A DNA stretch of 64,000 bases from Rhizobium sp. CCGE531 (GTDB lineage: Bacteria > Pseudomonadota > Alphaproteobacteria > Rhizobiales > Rhizobiaceae), in assembly GCF_003627795.1 (NCBI RefSeq), contig NZ_CP032684.1:1403001-1467000 (forward strand), in the 5' to 3' direction. The notes beneath the pieces are model-generated. The model saw only the letters and a list, made by a program, of their open reading frames with translations. It was not told the origin of the DNA and searched no databases. Below, piece after piece: positions 34,174-42,933 of this stretch. Made by a program: the position numbers and the translations under genes. Within the stretch, counting starts at the first letter, position 1, and each line of letters begins with the position of its first letter.

Positions 34174-35432
34174 GGCGCTGCTTCCCTTCTACTCAAACTA
34201 CGCTGATACTTTTGCTCGAGAGCGCCGCAGCCCCAGACGATGCCGATCAACATGTAAAGATGGCGCCAATGGTCGGTATCGATGACATTGCCGATGCCGA
34301 CATGGCCGAGAATGACGATCCAGGCGATCATCACGAAGGGTTGCCAGGGCCGCTCCCTCAGGAGGTTGCGGAAGCCGATATAGATGGTCCAGCAGATCAT
34401 GCTGATCCAGGTGACGAAGCCGAGCCAGCCGTATGTGGTCAGCGTCTTCAGCCAGGTATTGTGCTCGTCCTCGCGAAAGATTTGACCGAAGACCAGCGGT
34501 CCTATGCCGAGCGGCCGTTCCATCGACATCATGAAGCCGATGCCGTGGCGTTCGAAACGGCCGAGATGCCCGCCGTCATAGCTCTGCACGAGCTGCGTGC
34601 GCGTGGAAAACAGGTCGCTGACCTGCGGAAACTGCAGCGCGACCACCAGCAGGACGACCATCAGGATGATCGCCGTCAGCGACATCACCAAAATGCGCAG
34701 GCGGAACCTATTGCTGCGATGCTTCAGCAGCATGCAGAAGATCAGCATCATCGAGGCGAATGCGAACAGTGCCCAGGCCGCGCGGGAGAAGGAGAGGAAG
34801 ATACCGAAGGCCAGAACGAAGAGGCAGATGCCCTTGATCGGCGCTTTCTTCAGGTCGCCGATCAGGATGCCGTGCATGAGGTAGATGCTCGGTGTCACCA
34901 GATAGGGACCGAAGACGTTCGGATCTTGAAAGGCGCCCATGGCGCGGTCGTAGCGGGTGAAGATGTCGAAACCCGGCACGGCATGGAAATAGCCGAGGAT
35001 GCCGAGGCTTGCGGTGATCAGCGCCGCCACCACCCAGGTGTTGAAGATCAGCTTCAGCCGTCTTTCGCTATCTTCGACGATAGCCGCATAGAAGACGGAG
35101 CTCAGCGCCAGAAAGGTGGATACGGCGATATAGATCGGACCGTCCAGATGGTTGCCGGCGGTGAGATCATGCATCTGCGTGATCGAGAGCATGCCGCCGA
35201 CGTTGAATGCCAGGAACAGAGCCAGAAGCGGAGCGATGCTCCGCGATATCTTCAGCCCGAGGACGAACCACGTGCCGATGAGAAAGGCGAGCCACAGCTC
35301 GTAAGGCGCCGGCTCCGCGATCACGAAGCCGGAGAGAAACACGCCGATGGCGACGCTCGCCGTACCGACCAGCCGCATTGCGGCAAGCTGCGGCTGGGCG
35401 ACGCGGGATGATGGAAAATCGATCGCGCTCAA
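34170..35432 (-). CDS. O-antigen ligase/polymerase (Wzy-C) family membrane protein
   Basis: The 420-residue protein has about 10-12 membrane spans and a large periplasmic loop (about residues 270-315, DLFSTRTQLVQSYDGGHLGRFERHGIGFMM) with EDEHNTWLKTLTTYGWLG after it, the usual O-antigen-ligase/Wzy_C motif with the conserved His. In this locus it could polymerise repeat units (Wzy role) rather than ligate them to lipid A. It overlaps both neighbours by 4 bp, signs of tight translational coupling. Confidence 0.85.
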   Translation of the reverse strand: MSAIDFPSSRVAQPQLAAMRLVGTASVAIGVFLSGFVIAEPAPYELWLAFLIGTWFVLGLKISRSIAPLLALFLAFNVGGMLSITQMHDLTAGNHLDGPIYIAVSTFLALSSVFYAAIVEDSERRLKLIFNTWVVAALITASLGILGYFHAVPGFDIFTRYDRAMGAFQDPNVFGPYLVTPSIYLMHGILIGDLKKAPIKGICLFVLAFGIFLSFSRAAWALFAFASMMLIFCMLLKHRSNRFRLRILVMSLTAIILMVVLLVVALQFPQVSDLFSTRTQLVQSYDGGHLGRFERHGIGFMMSMERPLGIGPLVFGQIFREDEHNTWLKTLTTYGWLGFVTWISMICWTIYIGFRNLLRERPWQPFVMIAWIVILGHVGIGNVIDTDHWRHLYMLIGIVWGCGALEQKYQRSLSRREAAP

Positions 35433-36988
35433 TAGGCGTTTTCCGTATTGAGCAGACGGAACGGCGTCAGGAACAGGATCTTCAGATCGAAGAGCAACGA
35501 CCAGTTCTCGATGTAGTAGAGATCGTAGGCCGTACGGAACTTGATCTTGTCGTCGCTGTCGATCTCGCCGCGCCAGCCGTTGATCTGCGCCCAGCCGGTC
35601 ACGCCGGGCTTGACGCGATGGCGCGCGAAATAGCCTTCGACGACATCCGCATAGGTGCGGTTATGGCTGGCGGCAAGGACGGCATGCGGCCGCGGACCGA
35701 CCAGGGAGAGGCTGCCGAGCAGCACGTTGAAAAGCTGCGGCAGCTCGTCGATCGACGTCTTGCGGATGAAGCGGCCGACAGGGGTGACGCGTGGATCGTT
35801 CTTCGTCACGGCGTTGCGCGCCGTCGGATCGCTCATATGCGTATACATGGAGCGGAACTTGAAGACCTTGATGATCTCATTATTGAAGCCGTGGCGCTTC
35901 TGCATGAAGAAGACCGGCCCCCTCGAGGTTGCCTTCACGGCGATCGCGGCGCCTAGCATCACCGGCCAAAGCAGGGCAAGTGCCACCAGGCTGAAGAAGA
36001 TGTCGAAGATGCGCTTGGCAACGCCGTCCCAATCGCGGATCGGCTTGTTGAAGATATCGAGCATCGGCACGGCGCCGACATGCGAATAGGCGCGTGGGCG
36101 GAACCGCAGCTTGTTGGCATGCGCGGCCAGGCGAATGTCGACGGGCAGCACCCACAGCATCTTGAGCAGCTGCAGGATGCGGTCTTCGGCGCTGATCGGA
36201 AGCGCGATGATCAGCATGTCGACGCGCACGAGGCGGGCGAATTCGACGAGTTCCATCACCGTACCCAGCTTGGGATAGCCGGCGACCATGACGGGTGAGC
36301 GCTTTTCTCCGCGATCATCGAAGATGCCGCAGATGCGGATGTCGTTGTCTGGCTGGTGTTCCAGCGCGCGGATGAGTTCCTTGGCGGGTTCGCCTCCGCC
36401 GATGATCACGGCGCGTCTTTCCATGATGCCGTTGCGGGCCCAATTGCGAATGCCGTAGGCGAAAAGCAACCGGGCGACGAGCAGGAAACCCGCGCCCGCC
36501 GCGAGCCACAGGCCGAGAAGGTGGAACGAATAGATGTTGTTGATGTCGAACGGGATAAGGGCGATGGCCATGACCGCAAAGGCGGCAGCCCACGATCCGA
36601 GAATCCGGTGCAGGAAGCGATGCGGCGCGCGCAGCATCGGTATCTGATAGGCGTCGGCGATCTGCAGAAACACGATGGCGAGCCCGCTGAGCGCGACGGT
36701 TACGGCAGCCTTCGACACGAAGGGGTGATTGCCCGCCGCCGTTCCGAAGAAAAGGATTGCGAGCCCGAGGGCAAGCAATGACAGGAACTCGAATAGCCGG
36801 TACTGCCCTACGATGATCGCTGGAGACTGATTGGTTTCGCGAAACTGTTCGGCGATTTGCCGGGCATAGGCGTTCAAGCTGCTCGGGCGGTCGCCGCGCG
36901 GCTCGTCGGAATCGCGGGTGCGGATTTCCGAAACCTGCTTGCGAATATTGTCCAAGTTAAATTGCTCGGACTTCTCAGTAGTGTTCAT
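35429..36988 (-). CDS. Undecaprenyl-phosphate glucose phosphotransferase (WcaJ/UppE type)
   Basis: This 519-residue polyprenyl hexose-1-phosphate transferase starts repeat-unit synthesis by putting a sugar phosphate on undecaprenyl phosphate. It has four N-terminal membrane spans (about residues 65-180), a nucleotide-binding-like middle (CoA_binding_3; RRAVIIGGGEPAKELIRAL), a reentrant helix (IFDIFFSLVALALLWPVMLGAA, about 330-350) and the catalytic domain with KVFKFRSMYTHM, KTSIDELPQLFNVL and GPRPHA. The length is that of WcaJ, not the short ExoY/PssA type. Gap to the upstream GT4 gene is 77 bp. Confidence 0.9.
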   Translation of the reverse strand: MNTTEKSEQFNLDNIRKQVSEIRTRDSDEPRGDRPSSLNAYARQIAEQFRETNQSPAIIVGQYRLFEFLSLLALGLAILFFGTAAGNHPFVSKAAVTVALSGLAIVFLQIADAYQIPMLRAPHRFLHRILGSWAAAFAVMAIALIPFDINNIYSFHLLGLWLAAGAGFLLVARLLFAYGIRNWARNGIMERRAVIIGGGEPAKELIRALEHQPDNDIRICGIFDDRGEKRSPVMVAGYPKLGTVMELVEFARLVRVDMLIIALPISAEDRILQLLKMLWVLPVDIRLAAHANKLRFRPRAYSHVGAVPMLDIFNKPIRDWDGVAKRIFDIFFSLVALALLWPVMLGAAIAVKATSRGPVFFMQKRHGFNNEIIKVFKFRSMYTHMSDPTARNAVTKNDPRVTPVGRFIRKTSIDELPQLFNVLLGSLSLVGPRPHAVLAASHNRTYADVVEGYFARHRVKPGVTGWAQINGWRGEIDSDDKIKFRTAYDLYYIENWSLLFDLKILFLTPFRLLNTENAY

Positions 36989-37065
36989 GGCAATTTATCC
37001 GGTCGTTACCGGAAAAAGGCCTATCAGATATCAGCTAAGAAACACTTACAACACTTGCTTGTATT

Positions 37066-38211
37066 CTAACCGTCGGTGTCCATGCCAAGTATATTTTGAT
37101 ACAGGCGCAGAGTATCCCGCGCCATGGCCGAGGCCGAAAAGTTCAACCGGATTGTTTCGATATGGGGCATGTTGCGGCGGCCGAACTCCGGCTCGCTTAT
37201 CGCCTCGGCCATCACGCGCGACAGGTCGTCGGCGTCCTCCGGCCTGGCGAGTGCCGGACTGTTTTCGCCGAGCGCTTCCGGGATGCCGCCGACGCGCGAG
37301 GCGATGACGGTCTTTCCGGCTGCAAGCGCCTCCAGGACGATATAGGGCATGGCTTCGGCGCGGGAGGGAACGATAACGTTCTGCGACACGGCAAAGGCCT
37401 CCTGGACGCGCATGGCCGGAAGCATGCCTATGCGATGGCCGAGGCCGCGTTCGGTCATCATCCTCTGATACTTGTCCCTGTCCGGCCCGTCGCCGATCAT
37501 CAGCGCCGAAAGCGGCCTGCCGATCCGACGCTCTGTCCTCGCAAAGGCGTCCACGAACAGATCGGGACCTTTGAGGTCCCGCAGCATGCCGATGTAGACA
37601 AAATGCACTGAGTCCGATCGTGTCGGCACATTGCGGAAATCCCGCTCGCTGATGCCGTTGTAGATCATCACGGAGCGAGTGCGCGGCTTGCCGATCTTCC
37701 TCTCGTAGGTGCGCCGCTCGAAGTCGCAGATGAAGATCAGCCCGTCGGTCAGAAACTCCAGCATGCGTTCCATGCTATGCACCAGCATGCCCTGCAGCGA
37801 GGCGCGAGGAAAGTGCAGGCTGCCGCCATGCGCGGTGTAGAGGCGGGCTACGCGATACCTGTTGACCCGCAGGATCGAGCCGAGAAGGCGCGCAAGCAGG
37901 CCGCCCTTGGCGCCGTGCCCATGCAGCACGTCCGGCCGCAAACTCCTGATTTCCTTGTAGCTGCTCCAAAGCGTCGCGGTATCCGACAGGCTGATCTGCC
38001 GCCGGATCGGCAATCGGATCACGCCAAGCGCCAGAAAGGGTGCGATATCGCTGAACAGGCGGTCCTCATGCTCGCCCCCCGTGAGGCTGTCGCAAAGGAT
38101 GCCGACCTGGTGTCCCGCCTTGCTCTGCTCTTCCACCAGGTCGCGGACATGGCGGAAAATCCCGCCGACCGGCGATCTGAAGCAATGGAGGATTCGAAGT
38201 GGTCTGGCCAT
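37066..38211 (-). CDS. Glycosyltransferase family 4 protein
   Basis: The 381-residue GT-B enzyme has ILHCFRSPVGGIFRHVRDLVEEQ in its N-domain, DVLHGHGAKGGLLARLLG, and donor-side motifs VHFVYIGMLRDLKGPDLFVDAFART and PSRAEAMPYIVLEALAAGKTVIASRVGG (EX7E type, about residues 290-310). It likely adds an early sugar in the polysaccharide made by this locus. It starts 11 bp after the export lipoprotein gene, so they are one transcript. Confidence 0.9.
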   Translation of the reverse strand: MARPLRILHCFRSPVGGIFRHVRDLVEEQSKAGHQVGILCDSLTGGEHEDRLFSDIAPFLALGVIRLPIRRQISLSDTATLWSSYKEIRSLRPDVLHGHGAKGGLLARLLGSILRVNRYRVARLYTAHGGSLHFPRASLQGMLVHSMERMLEFLTDGLIFICDFERRTYERKIGKPRTRSVMIYNGISERDFRNVPTRSDSVHFVYIGMLRDLKGPDLFVDAFARTERRIGRPLSALMIGDGPDRDKYQRMMTERGLGHRIGMLPAMRVQEAFAVSQNVIVPSRAEAMPYIVLEALAAGKTVIASRVGGIPEALGENSPALARPEDADDLSRVMAEAISEPEFGRRNMPHIETIRLNFSASAMARDTLRLYQNILGMDTDG

Positions 38212-38222
38212 GGCGGGTGCGG

Positions 38223-38798
38223 TTAGAACAACCGCTCTCTGACGTAGATCGTGTCGCCTGCCAGCACCGGATCCGAAATGCCGACCCGTCCCGTCATGAC
38301 ATGAGCGTTGATCTTGCGGGTGACATCGGCATTGGATTGGTTGGCCCGGCTCGTGAAGCCGCCGGCAACCGCAATGGCGTTTTGGATCGTCATTCCAGGC
38401 ACGTAGGAATATTGGCCGGGCTGGCCGACTTCGCCCATGATATAGACCGAGCGATAGCGGTCGATGTCGATGGTCACGTCGGGATCACGGATGTAGCCTT
38501 GGCGGAGCTTCTGCGCGATCTGGCCGGAGAGTTGCTGCAAGGTCCTGCCGCGGGCGGGCACCTGGCCGATCAGCGGGAAGGCGATGTAGCCGGCCTGATC
38601 GATCGTATAGGTATTGGTCAATCCCGGCTGATCGAACACAGTCACGCGCAGCCGGTCGCCACTATCCAGCGCATAGGGCTGGATTGTGGCCTCATTGAAG
38701 GCTTTCGGCGCGGGCTGATAGGTATTGCAGCCGGTAAGCGCGGCGCTCACGGCTGCCACGCCAAGTGCCAGGAAGATCTTTGGCTTTGCGAAGGGCAT
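38223..38798 (-). CDS. Polysaccharide export outer-membrane lipoprotein (Wza/OPX type)
   Basis: The 191-residue protein has a signal with LTGC (lipid Cys24), then the Poly_export domain (SGDRLRVTVFDQPGLTNTYTIDQAGYIAFPLIGQVPARGRTLQQL, about 45-90) and a SLBB-type repeat (VYIMGEVGQPGQYSYVPGMTIQNAIAVAGGF). It is shorter than E. coli Wza and lacks its C-terminal helix, as in many rhizobial OPX proteins. It heads the minus-strand operon and diverges from the copolymerase gene. Confidence 0.9.
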   Translation of the reverse strand: MPFAKPKIFLALGVAAVSAALTGCNTYQPAPKAFNEATIQPYALDSGDRLRVTVFDQPGLTNTYTIDQAGYIAFPLIGQVPARGRTLQQLSGQIAQKLRQGYIRDPDVTIDIDRYRSVYIMGEVGQPGQYSYVPGMTIQNAIAVAGGFTSRANQSNADVTRKINAHVMTGRVGISDPVLAGDTIYVRERLF

Positions 38799-38842
38799 TT
38801 CGCGCTCATAAGAAAGGGGAAAACACTATCGTCGTTATCAAT

Positions 38843-38941
38843 CCGTTAGGGTTAACGGTCGGTAAAGAGCAAAAGGAATTCCGGCAAAAAATTAGTGAAG
38901 CCAAAAATAACCCAAGCGAAATACTATTAACGCTTGGGTTA
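38843..38941. promoter_or_regulatory. Divergent promoter region with two inverted repeats
   Basis: In the 193-bp gap between the export and copolymerase genes, TAACCCAAGCG (38908-38918) is repeated inverted and perfectly as CGCTTGGGTTA (38931-38941) with a 12-base spacer, and CCGTTA/TAACGG (38843-38848/38853-38858) lies closer to the export gene. The long one could be an operator serving both transcription units or a hairpin in the copolymerase leader. Confidence 0.5.
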
Positions 38942-38991
38942 CCATAGTCGTTTACGATTAATTCTGGCTTTCTATTACGGAGTTCTTGTAT

Positions 38992-41220
38992 ATGTCCGGT
39001 GTCAACAACACCCAGCAGGATGTGGACATCGATCTCGCGCAGCTCTTCCGCGCCGTGTGGCGGCGGCGGTTGCGCGTCATTGCCATCACGCTGGCAGGGG
39101 CCTGTCTGGCTTTCGTCTTCGCGAAGTTCGTTTCACCGGAATATCGCAGCGAGGCGCGTATTCTGATAGAGCAGCGCGCGCCGGCATTCGCGACGACGAC
39201 GACCGGCAACGACTCCAGTTCCGCGCCCTTGCTGGACGAGCTCAACATTGCCAGCCAGGTGCAGATCCTGCAATCGGCAGATCTGGTCAAGCAGGTCATT
39301 ACCAATCTCAAGCTCTACGATCGCACTGAATTCGCAGCCGGCAACAATGGCTCCGCGCTCTCCGATATTCTGGTCAAGCTGCACCTGAAGCGTGCCGCCT
39401 CCGACAAGGCGCCGGAAGAGCGGATGCTGGATGCTTTCAACAGCCGCCTGCAGGTTTACCAGATCAACAGTTCGCGCGTGATCGGCATAAGCTTCACCTC
39501 CCGTGATCCGGATCTTGCGGCCAGCGTCCCGAATGCGATGGCGCAGGTCTATCTGTCGATGCAGAGCGGCGCCAAACTCGATTCCAACAGCGAGGCGACA
39601 CGCTGGCTGGAGCCGGAGATCACCAAGCTGCGCGAAAAGGTCAGCGAGGCCGAAAAGAAGGTCGCGGATTATCGCTCCGCCAACGGTCTTCTTCAGACCA
39701 GCCAGAATAGCAATTTCGCCACGCAGCAGCTTGCGGATATTTCCACGCAGCTCGCCCAGGTGCGCGGCGACCGTGCCAATGCCGAGGCGCGAGCACAGGC
39801 AGTGCGCAACGCACTGTCCACCGGCCGCTCCACCGACACGCTCGCCGACGTCTCCGGGTCGCTGACCATTCAGCGGCTGAAGGCGACGGAATCCGGCCTG
39901 GAATCGCAGATCTCGGATCTGTCCACGACGCTGATGGACGGCCATCCTCGCTTGAAGAGCCTGCGCGCGCAGCTCGCAGACATCCGACAGCAGATCAATC
40001 GCGAGACCCAGAAAATTCTGGCAAGCATCGAAAATGAGGCAAAGGTGGCGCAGCTGCGCGAACAGCAGCTGTTGGCGCAATCGAACACCCTGAAGGCCGA
40101 CAGCGCGCGGGCAGGGGAGGACGAAGTCGGCCTCAACGCACTGGAACGCGAGGCCACGGCCGAGCGGCAATTGCTTGAAACCTATCTCGCGCGCTATCGT
40201 GAGGCTGCCTCGCGCGCCGACAAGAATTCCAGCCCCGCCGATGCCCGCGTGGTCTCCACCGCGGTCGAGCCGGTCGATCCGTCGTTCCCAAAGATCGGTC
40301 CCATCGTTGTCGTCGCAACCTTGGCGACGTTCATCCTGACTGCCATCGTCATCATGCTCGCGGAGTTGTTCAGCGGCCGGGCATTGCGGCCCATCGGTCC
40401 CGCGCGCAAGGAAGCGACCGCCTCGGTCGAAACGCCTGAGCGGGCTCAAGCCGAGACCCCAGCCGATATCGAGGTGATGCCGGCTCGCACCGCCGTCAGG
40501 GCAAGCCACGGCGAGATGCCCGCCAGCCTGCTTTCGGTTCCGGTAAAGGACACCCCGACCCAGGCTGCGAACCCCGCTATCGATGGGGAAGATGCGAAGG
40601 GCGAGATTCACGCGGTGGAGGAAGAGGAGGATTTCTCCATCCAGTCCGTCGCCGACTATTTGATCGACAACGGCTCACGGCTGGCTATCGCCATATCTCC
40701 GACCGGTGACGACGGATCCACCGCGACGGTGATGCTGGCGCGGACCATCGCCGACGCGGGAAGCCGTGTCGTACTGGTCGACATGACCGGTTCGGGATGC
40801 CCCTCCAGGCTGATGGCCGAACATGGCGAGCTTGCCGGCGTGACGGATCTGCTTTGCGGCGAAGTTGCCTTTGGCGATACGATCCATCCGGATCGGCTGT
40901 CCGATGCCCATCTCGTTCCGCAAGGCACGAGCGATGTCGGCCGTGCCATGCGCGGTGCCGACCGCCTGTCGCTGATCCTCGATGCGCTCGGTTCGGCCTA
41001 TGACATCGTTCTGGTGGAATGCGGCGCGGCCGAAGTTTCCGGTGTCGCGCGGCTGACGCGCAGCAAGGACACGGAAATCATCCTTTCCATGCCGGAGCCA
41101 GAAGAGGGCCGATTCATGGCCGCGATGACGGAATTCCAGAAAGCGGGCTATGAACACATCATCCTGATGTCCGGCTGGCGCGAGGAGCATGATCCCGATA
41201 CGCGCCGCGACGCCGCCTGA
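38992..41220 (+). CDS. Wzz/GumC-type polysaccharide copolymerase with degenerate kinase domain
   Basis: The 742-residue inner-membrane protein controls chain length and links synthesis to export. Membrane spans lie near residues 29-50 and 437-460; between them are the Wzz domain (YRSEARILIEQRAP) and long coiled coils (about 200-400). The cytoplasmic C-terminus (about 540-742) resembles BY-kinases (RLAIAISPTGDDGSTATVMLARTIADAGSRVVLVDM), but the Walker A lysine is absent (GDDGST instead of GEGKS), Walker A-prime lacks its second Asp and there is no terminal Tyr cluster, so kinase activity is unlikely. ATG at 38992 has GGAG upstream. Its stop abuts the next, convergent gene. Confidence 0.9.
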   Translation: MSGVNNTQQDVDIDLAQLFRAVWRRRLRVIAITLAGACLAFVFAKFVSPEYRSEARILIEQRAPAFATTTTGNDSSSAPLLDELNIASQVQILQSADLVKQVITNLKLYDRTEFAAGNNGSALSDILVKLHLKRAASDKAPEERMLDAFNSRLQVYQINSSRVIGISFTSRDPDLAASVPNAMAQVYLSMQSGAKLDSNSEATRWLEPEITKLREKVSEAEKKVADYRSANGLLQTSQNSNFATQQLADISTQLAQVRGDRANAEARAQAVRNALSTGRSTDTLADVSGSLTIQRLKATESGLESQISDLSTTLMDGHPRLKSLRAQLADIRQQINRETQKILASIENEAKVAQLREQQLLAQSNTLKADSARAGEDEVGLNALEREATAERQLLETYLARYREAASRADKNSSPADARVVSTAVEPVDPSFPKIGPIVVVATLATFILTAIVIMLAELFSGRALRPIGPARKEATASVETPERAQAETPADIEVMPARTAVRASHGEMPASLLSVPVKDTPTQAANPAIDGEDAKGEIHAVEEEEDFSIQSVADYLIDNGSRLAIAISPTGDDGSTATVMLARTIADAGSRVVLVDMTGSGCPSRLMAEHGELAGVTDLLCGEVAFGDTIHPDRLSDAHLVPQGTSDVGRAMRGADRLSLILDALGSAYDIVLVECGAAEVSGVARLTRSKDTEIILSMPEPEEGRFMAAMTEFQKAGYEHIILMSGWREEHDPDTRRDAA

Positions 41221-42477
41221 TCAGTCCCCGTCGCCATCGCCCGCTGCTGCTGCGTTGGCGCCGCGGCTCGCCCGCATCCGCTGGATGAAAGCATAGAGCT
41301 TTCGATTGGACTTGATCGCCGCTTTCATGCGCGTCATGCTCCTTTGTGCCGTTGCGGCGAGATGGCCGACGCCTGAGATCGGCAGGAACAGATCATGCTG
41401 CACCGTTTCCATCGGGCACCACGAGCGTTTGTAGATCTGGTCGCCGATGCCGAAATCGAAGAGGGCGGCGTCTTCGCGATGCAGCCGCTCGATCATCAGC
41501 CAGAACAGCAACTCGCCGGGGCTTGCCTCGGCAACCAACGTCTCGTCGATGGAGGCGAACTGGCAGATGACGTGATCTCCCTTTCGGGAGAGGGCGGCGA
41601 TCGCCGGGATGTGCCCCTCATGCTCGCCCTTGAGGCGCAGCGCATGCATCTGCAGCGTCGCGTCAAAATCGTTGCTTCTGCGCGGGTGCAGCAGCGCGTG
41701 CAGCGCCGTTTTGGTCGGAGCATCGTCGAAGACGTCGGGCAGGCCGGCATCGCGGAAACGGACCGATTTCTGGTGGAAGAACAGGTCCAGGAGAGCGTCC
41801 TGCTGCTCGGGCGCGGCAATCACATATTCGTAGCCGCCCTTGGCGTCGAGAATCCTGCTTTGATGCTTGAACTTCTTGCGGCGCCGCTTGGCGTTCACCT
41901 GCTTCAGGCTTGCTTCAAAACTGCCAAGAAAGGGCATCTGGAAGGCATGGTTCTGGTTTTCGACGGCGGGGAGGGAGGCAAGCGGGCTGGCGCGGCCACG
42001 CCATTCGAGAGGTACATTGCGCAGGATGGCAAGATCCGTCCTGCCGCGCAACGCTGCCGCGATGGCTGCCGCCTGGGCCGAGGTCAATTTTCCGTTCGCG
42101 AGAAACTCGGCCGAAAACAGGCCGGTATTGATATTGCCGTGACGGCTCCCGATGAATTCCGCCCGTCTTATTCCACGGCTGCGAATCATCTCCAGTGGCA
42201 GGATGAAGGCAGGGCGATCTCGGATGGAACCCCGCACGATGGCGAGAGGATGCCGGAAGCTCTCCACCCAGGCCACGCACCAATCATAGCTCTGGTGCAG
42301 CGAGGCGAGATCGTCTTGCTCCAGCATGCGCCATTCGGCTTCGAGCGGTGCCATGCTGTCGAAGATGTCGACCTGCAGGTGATCCTCGCTGCCGGGCTGC
42401 ATCGGAATGGATGCAGTGCGACCATCCGCTGCCTCGGCGGGGGGCATGCCGACGATATCTCGCATTTGGGTCTGCAT
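41221..42477 (-). CDS. GNAT/CelD-BcsL family acetyltransferase
   Basis: The 418-residue protein contains a FemAB/GNAT-like fold typical of the CelD/BcsL family: EAEWRMLEQDDLASLHQSYDWCVAWVESF near residues 49-77, a basic loop NAKRRRKKFKHQSRILDAKGGYEYVIA, and the C-terminal SPGELLFWLMIERLHREDAALFDFGIGDQIYKRSW. Members are linked to polysaccharide acylation. Its stop codon directly abuts that of the convergent copolymerase gene. Position suggests it acetylates the polysaccharide of this locus. Confidence 0.85.
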   Translation of the reverse strand: MQTQMRDIVGMPPAEAADGRTASIPMQPGSEDHLQVDIFDSMAPLEAEWRMLEQDDLASLHQSYDWCVAWVESFRHPLAIVRGSIRDRPAFILPLEMIRSRGIRRAEFIGSRHGNINTGLFSAEFLANGKLTSAQAAAIAAALRGRTDLAILRNVPLEWRGRASPLASLPAVENQNHAFQMPFLGSFEASLKQVNAKRRRKKFKHQSRILDAKGGYEYVIAAPEQQDALLDLFFHQKSVRFRDAGLPDVFDDAPTKTALHALLHPRRSNDFDATLQMHALRLKGEHEGHIPAIAALSRKGDHVICQFASIDETLVAEASPGELLFWLMIERLHREDAALFDFGIGDQIYKRSWCPMETVQHDLFLPISGVGHLAATAQRSMTRMKAAIKSNRKLYAFIQRMRASRGANAAAAGDGDGD

Positions 42478-42611
42478 CCGATCTTCTCCGCTCCGGCGGC
42501 ATTCGAAGGCAGTCTGGCGGGCAACGGCTTATTTTTGGCTTAAGATGGGACATCACGCGCTGGAAGGCGCGGATCAGGGTTAGCCTTGTGTAAATCATGG
42601 CTGGGCGAGCC

Positions 42612-42821
42612 TCATTGCGGGCGCGGTCCTGCCATCCACTTGATGATACCCATTGCCGGCAATACCCAGATGATGCCGCTGAAAAAGAAATACAGGAAAT
42701 GAACCCAGCCGGGTTGATCCGCAAGCGTTCGCACTGCAACGATCATGGCAACGATCGCATAGATTGCAACCAACAGCACGAGCAGGATCATGCCTATGAA
42801 TTTGCGCAGGCGAAGCGGCAC
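42612..42821 (-). CDS. DUF2842 family small membrane protein
   Basis: A 69-residue protein with two membrane spans (about residues 9-33 and 42-62) and the DUF2842 pattern (RLRKFIGMILLVLLVAIYAI, later YFFFSGIIWVLPAMGIIKWM). The family lies next to ctaA in many Rhizobiales; its function is unknown. It diverges from ctaA across 112 bp. Confidence 0.85.
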   Translation of the reverse strand: MPLRLRKFIGMILLVLLVAIYAIVAMIVAVRTLADQPGWVHFLYFFFSGIIWVLPAMGIIKWMAGPRPQ

Positions 42822-42933
42822 GGGATTTCCTCCTCTTTACGACGACATGCCGCGACGGCATGCCGCAAACTCCCGGGACTTGTTTTGCACGCCCCTATCG
42901 GGCAAATCAACAGCCTGATCGAAGGGAGAAGCC

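Noticed and set aside
39133..40611. 492-residue minus-strand frame inside the copolymerase gene
   Set aside because: Antisense shadow of an unmistakable Wzz/GumC protein.
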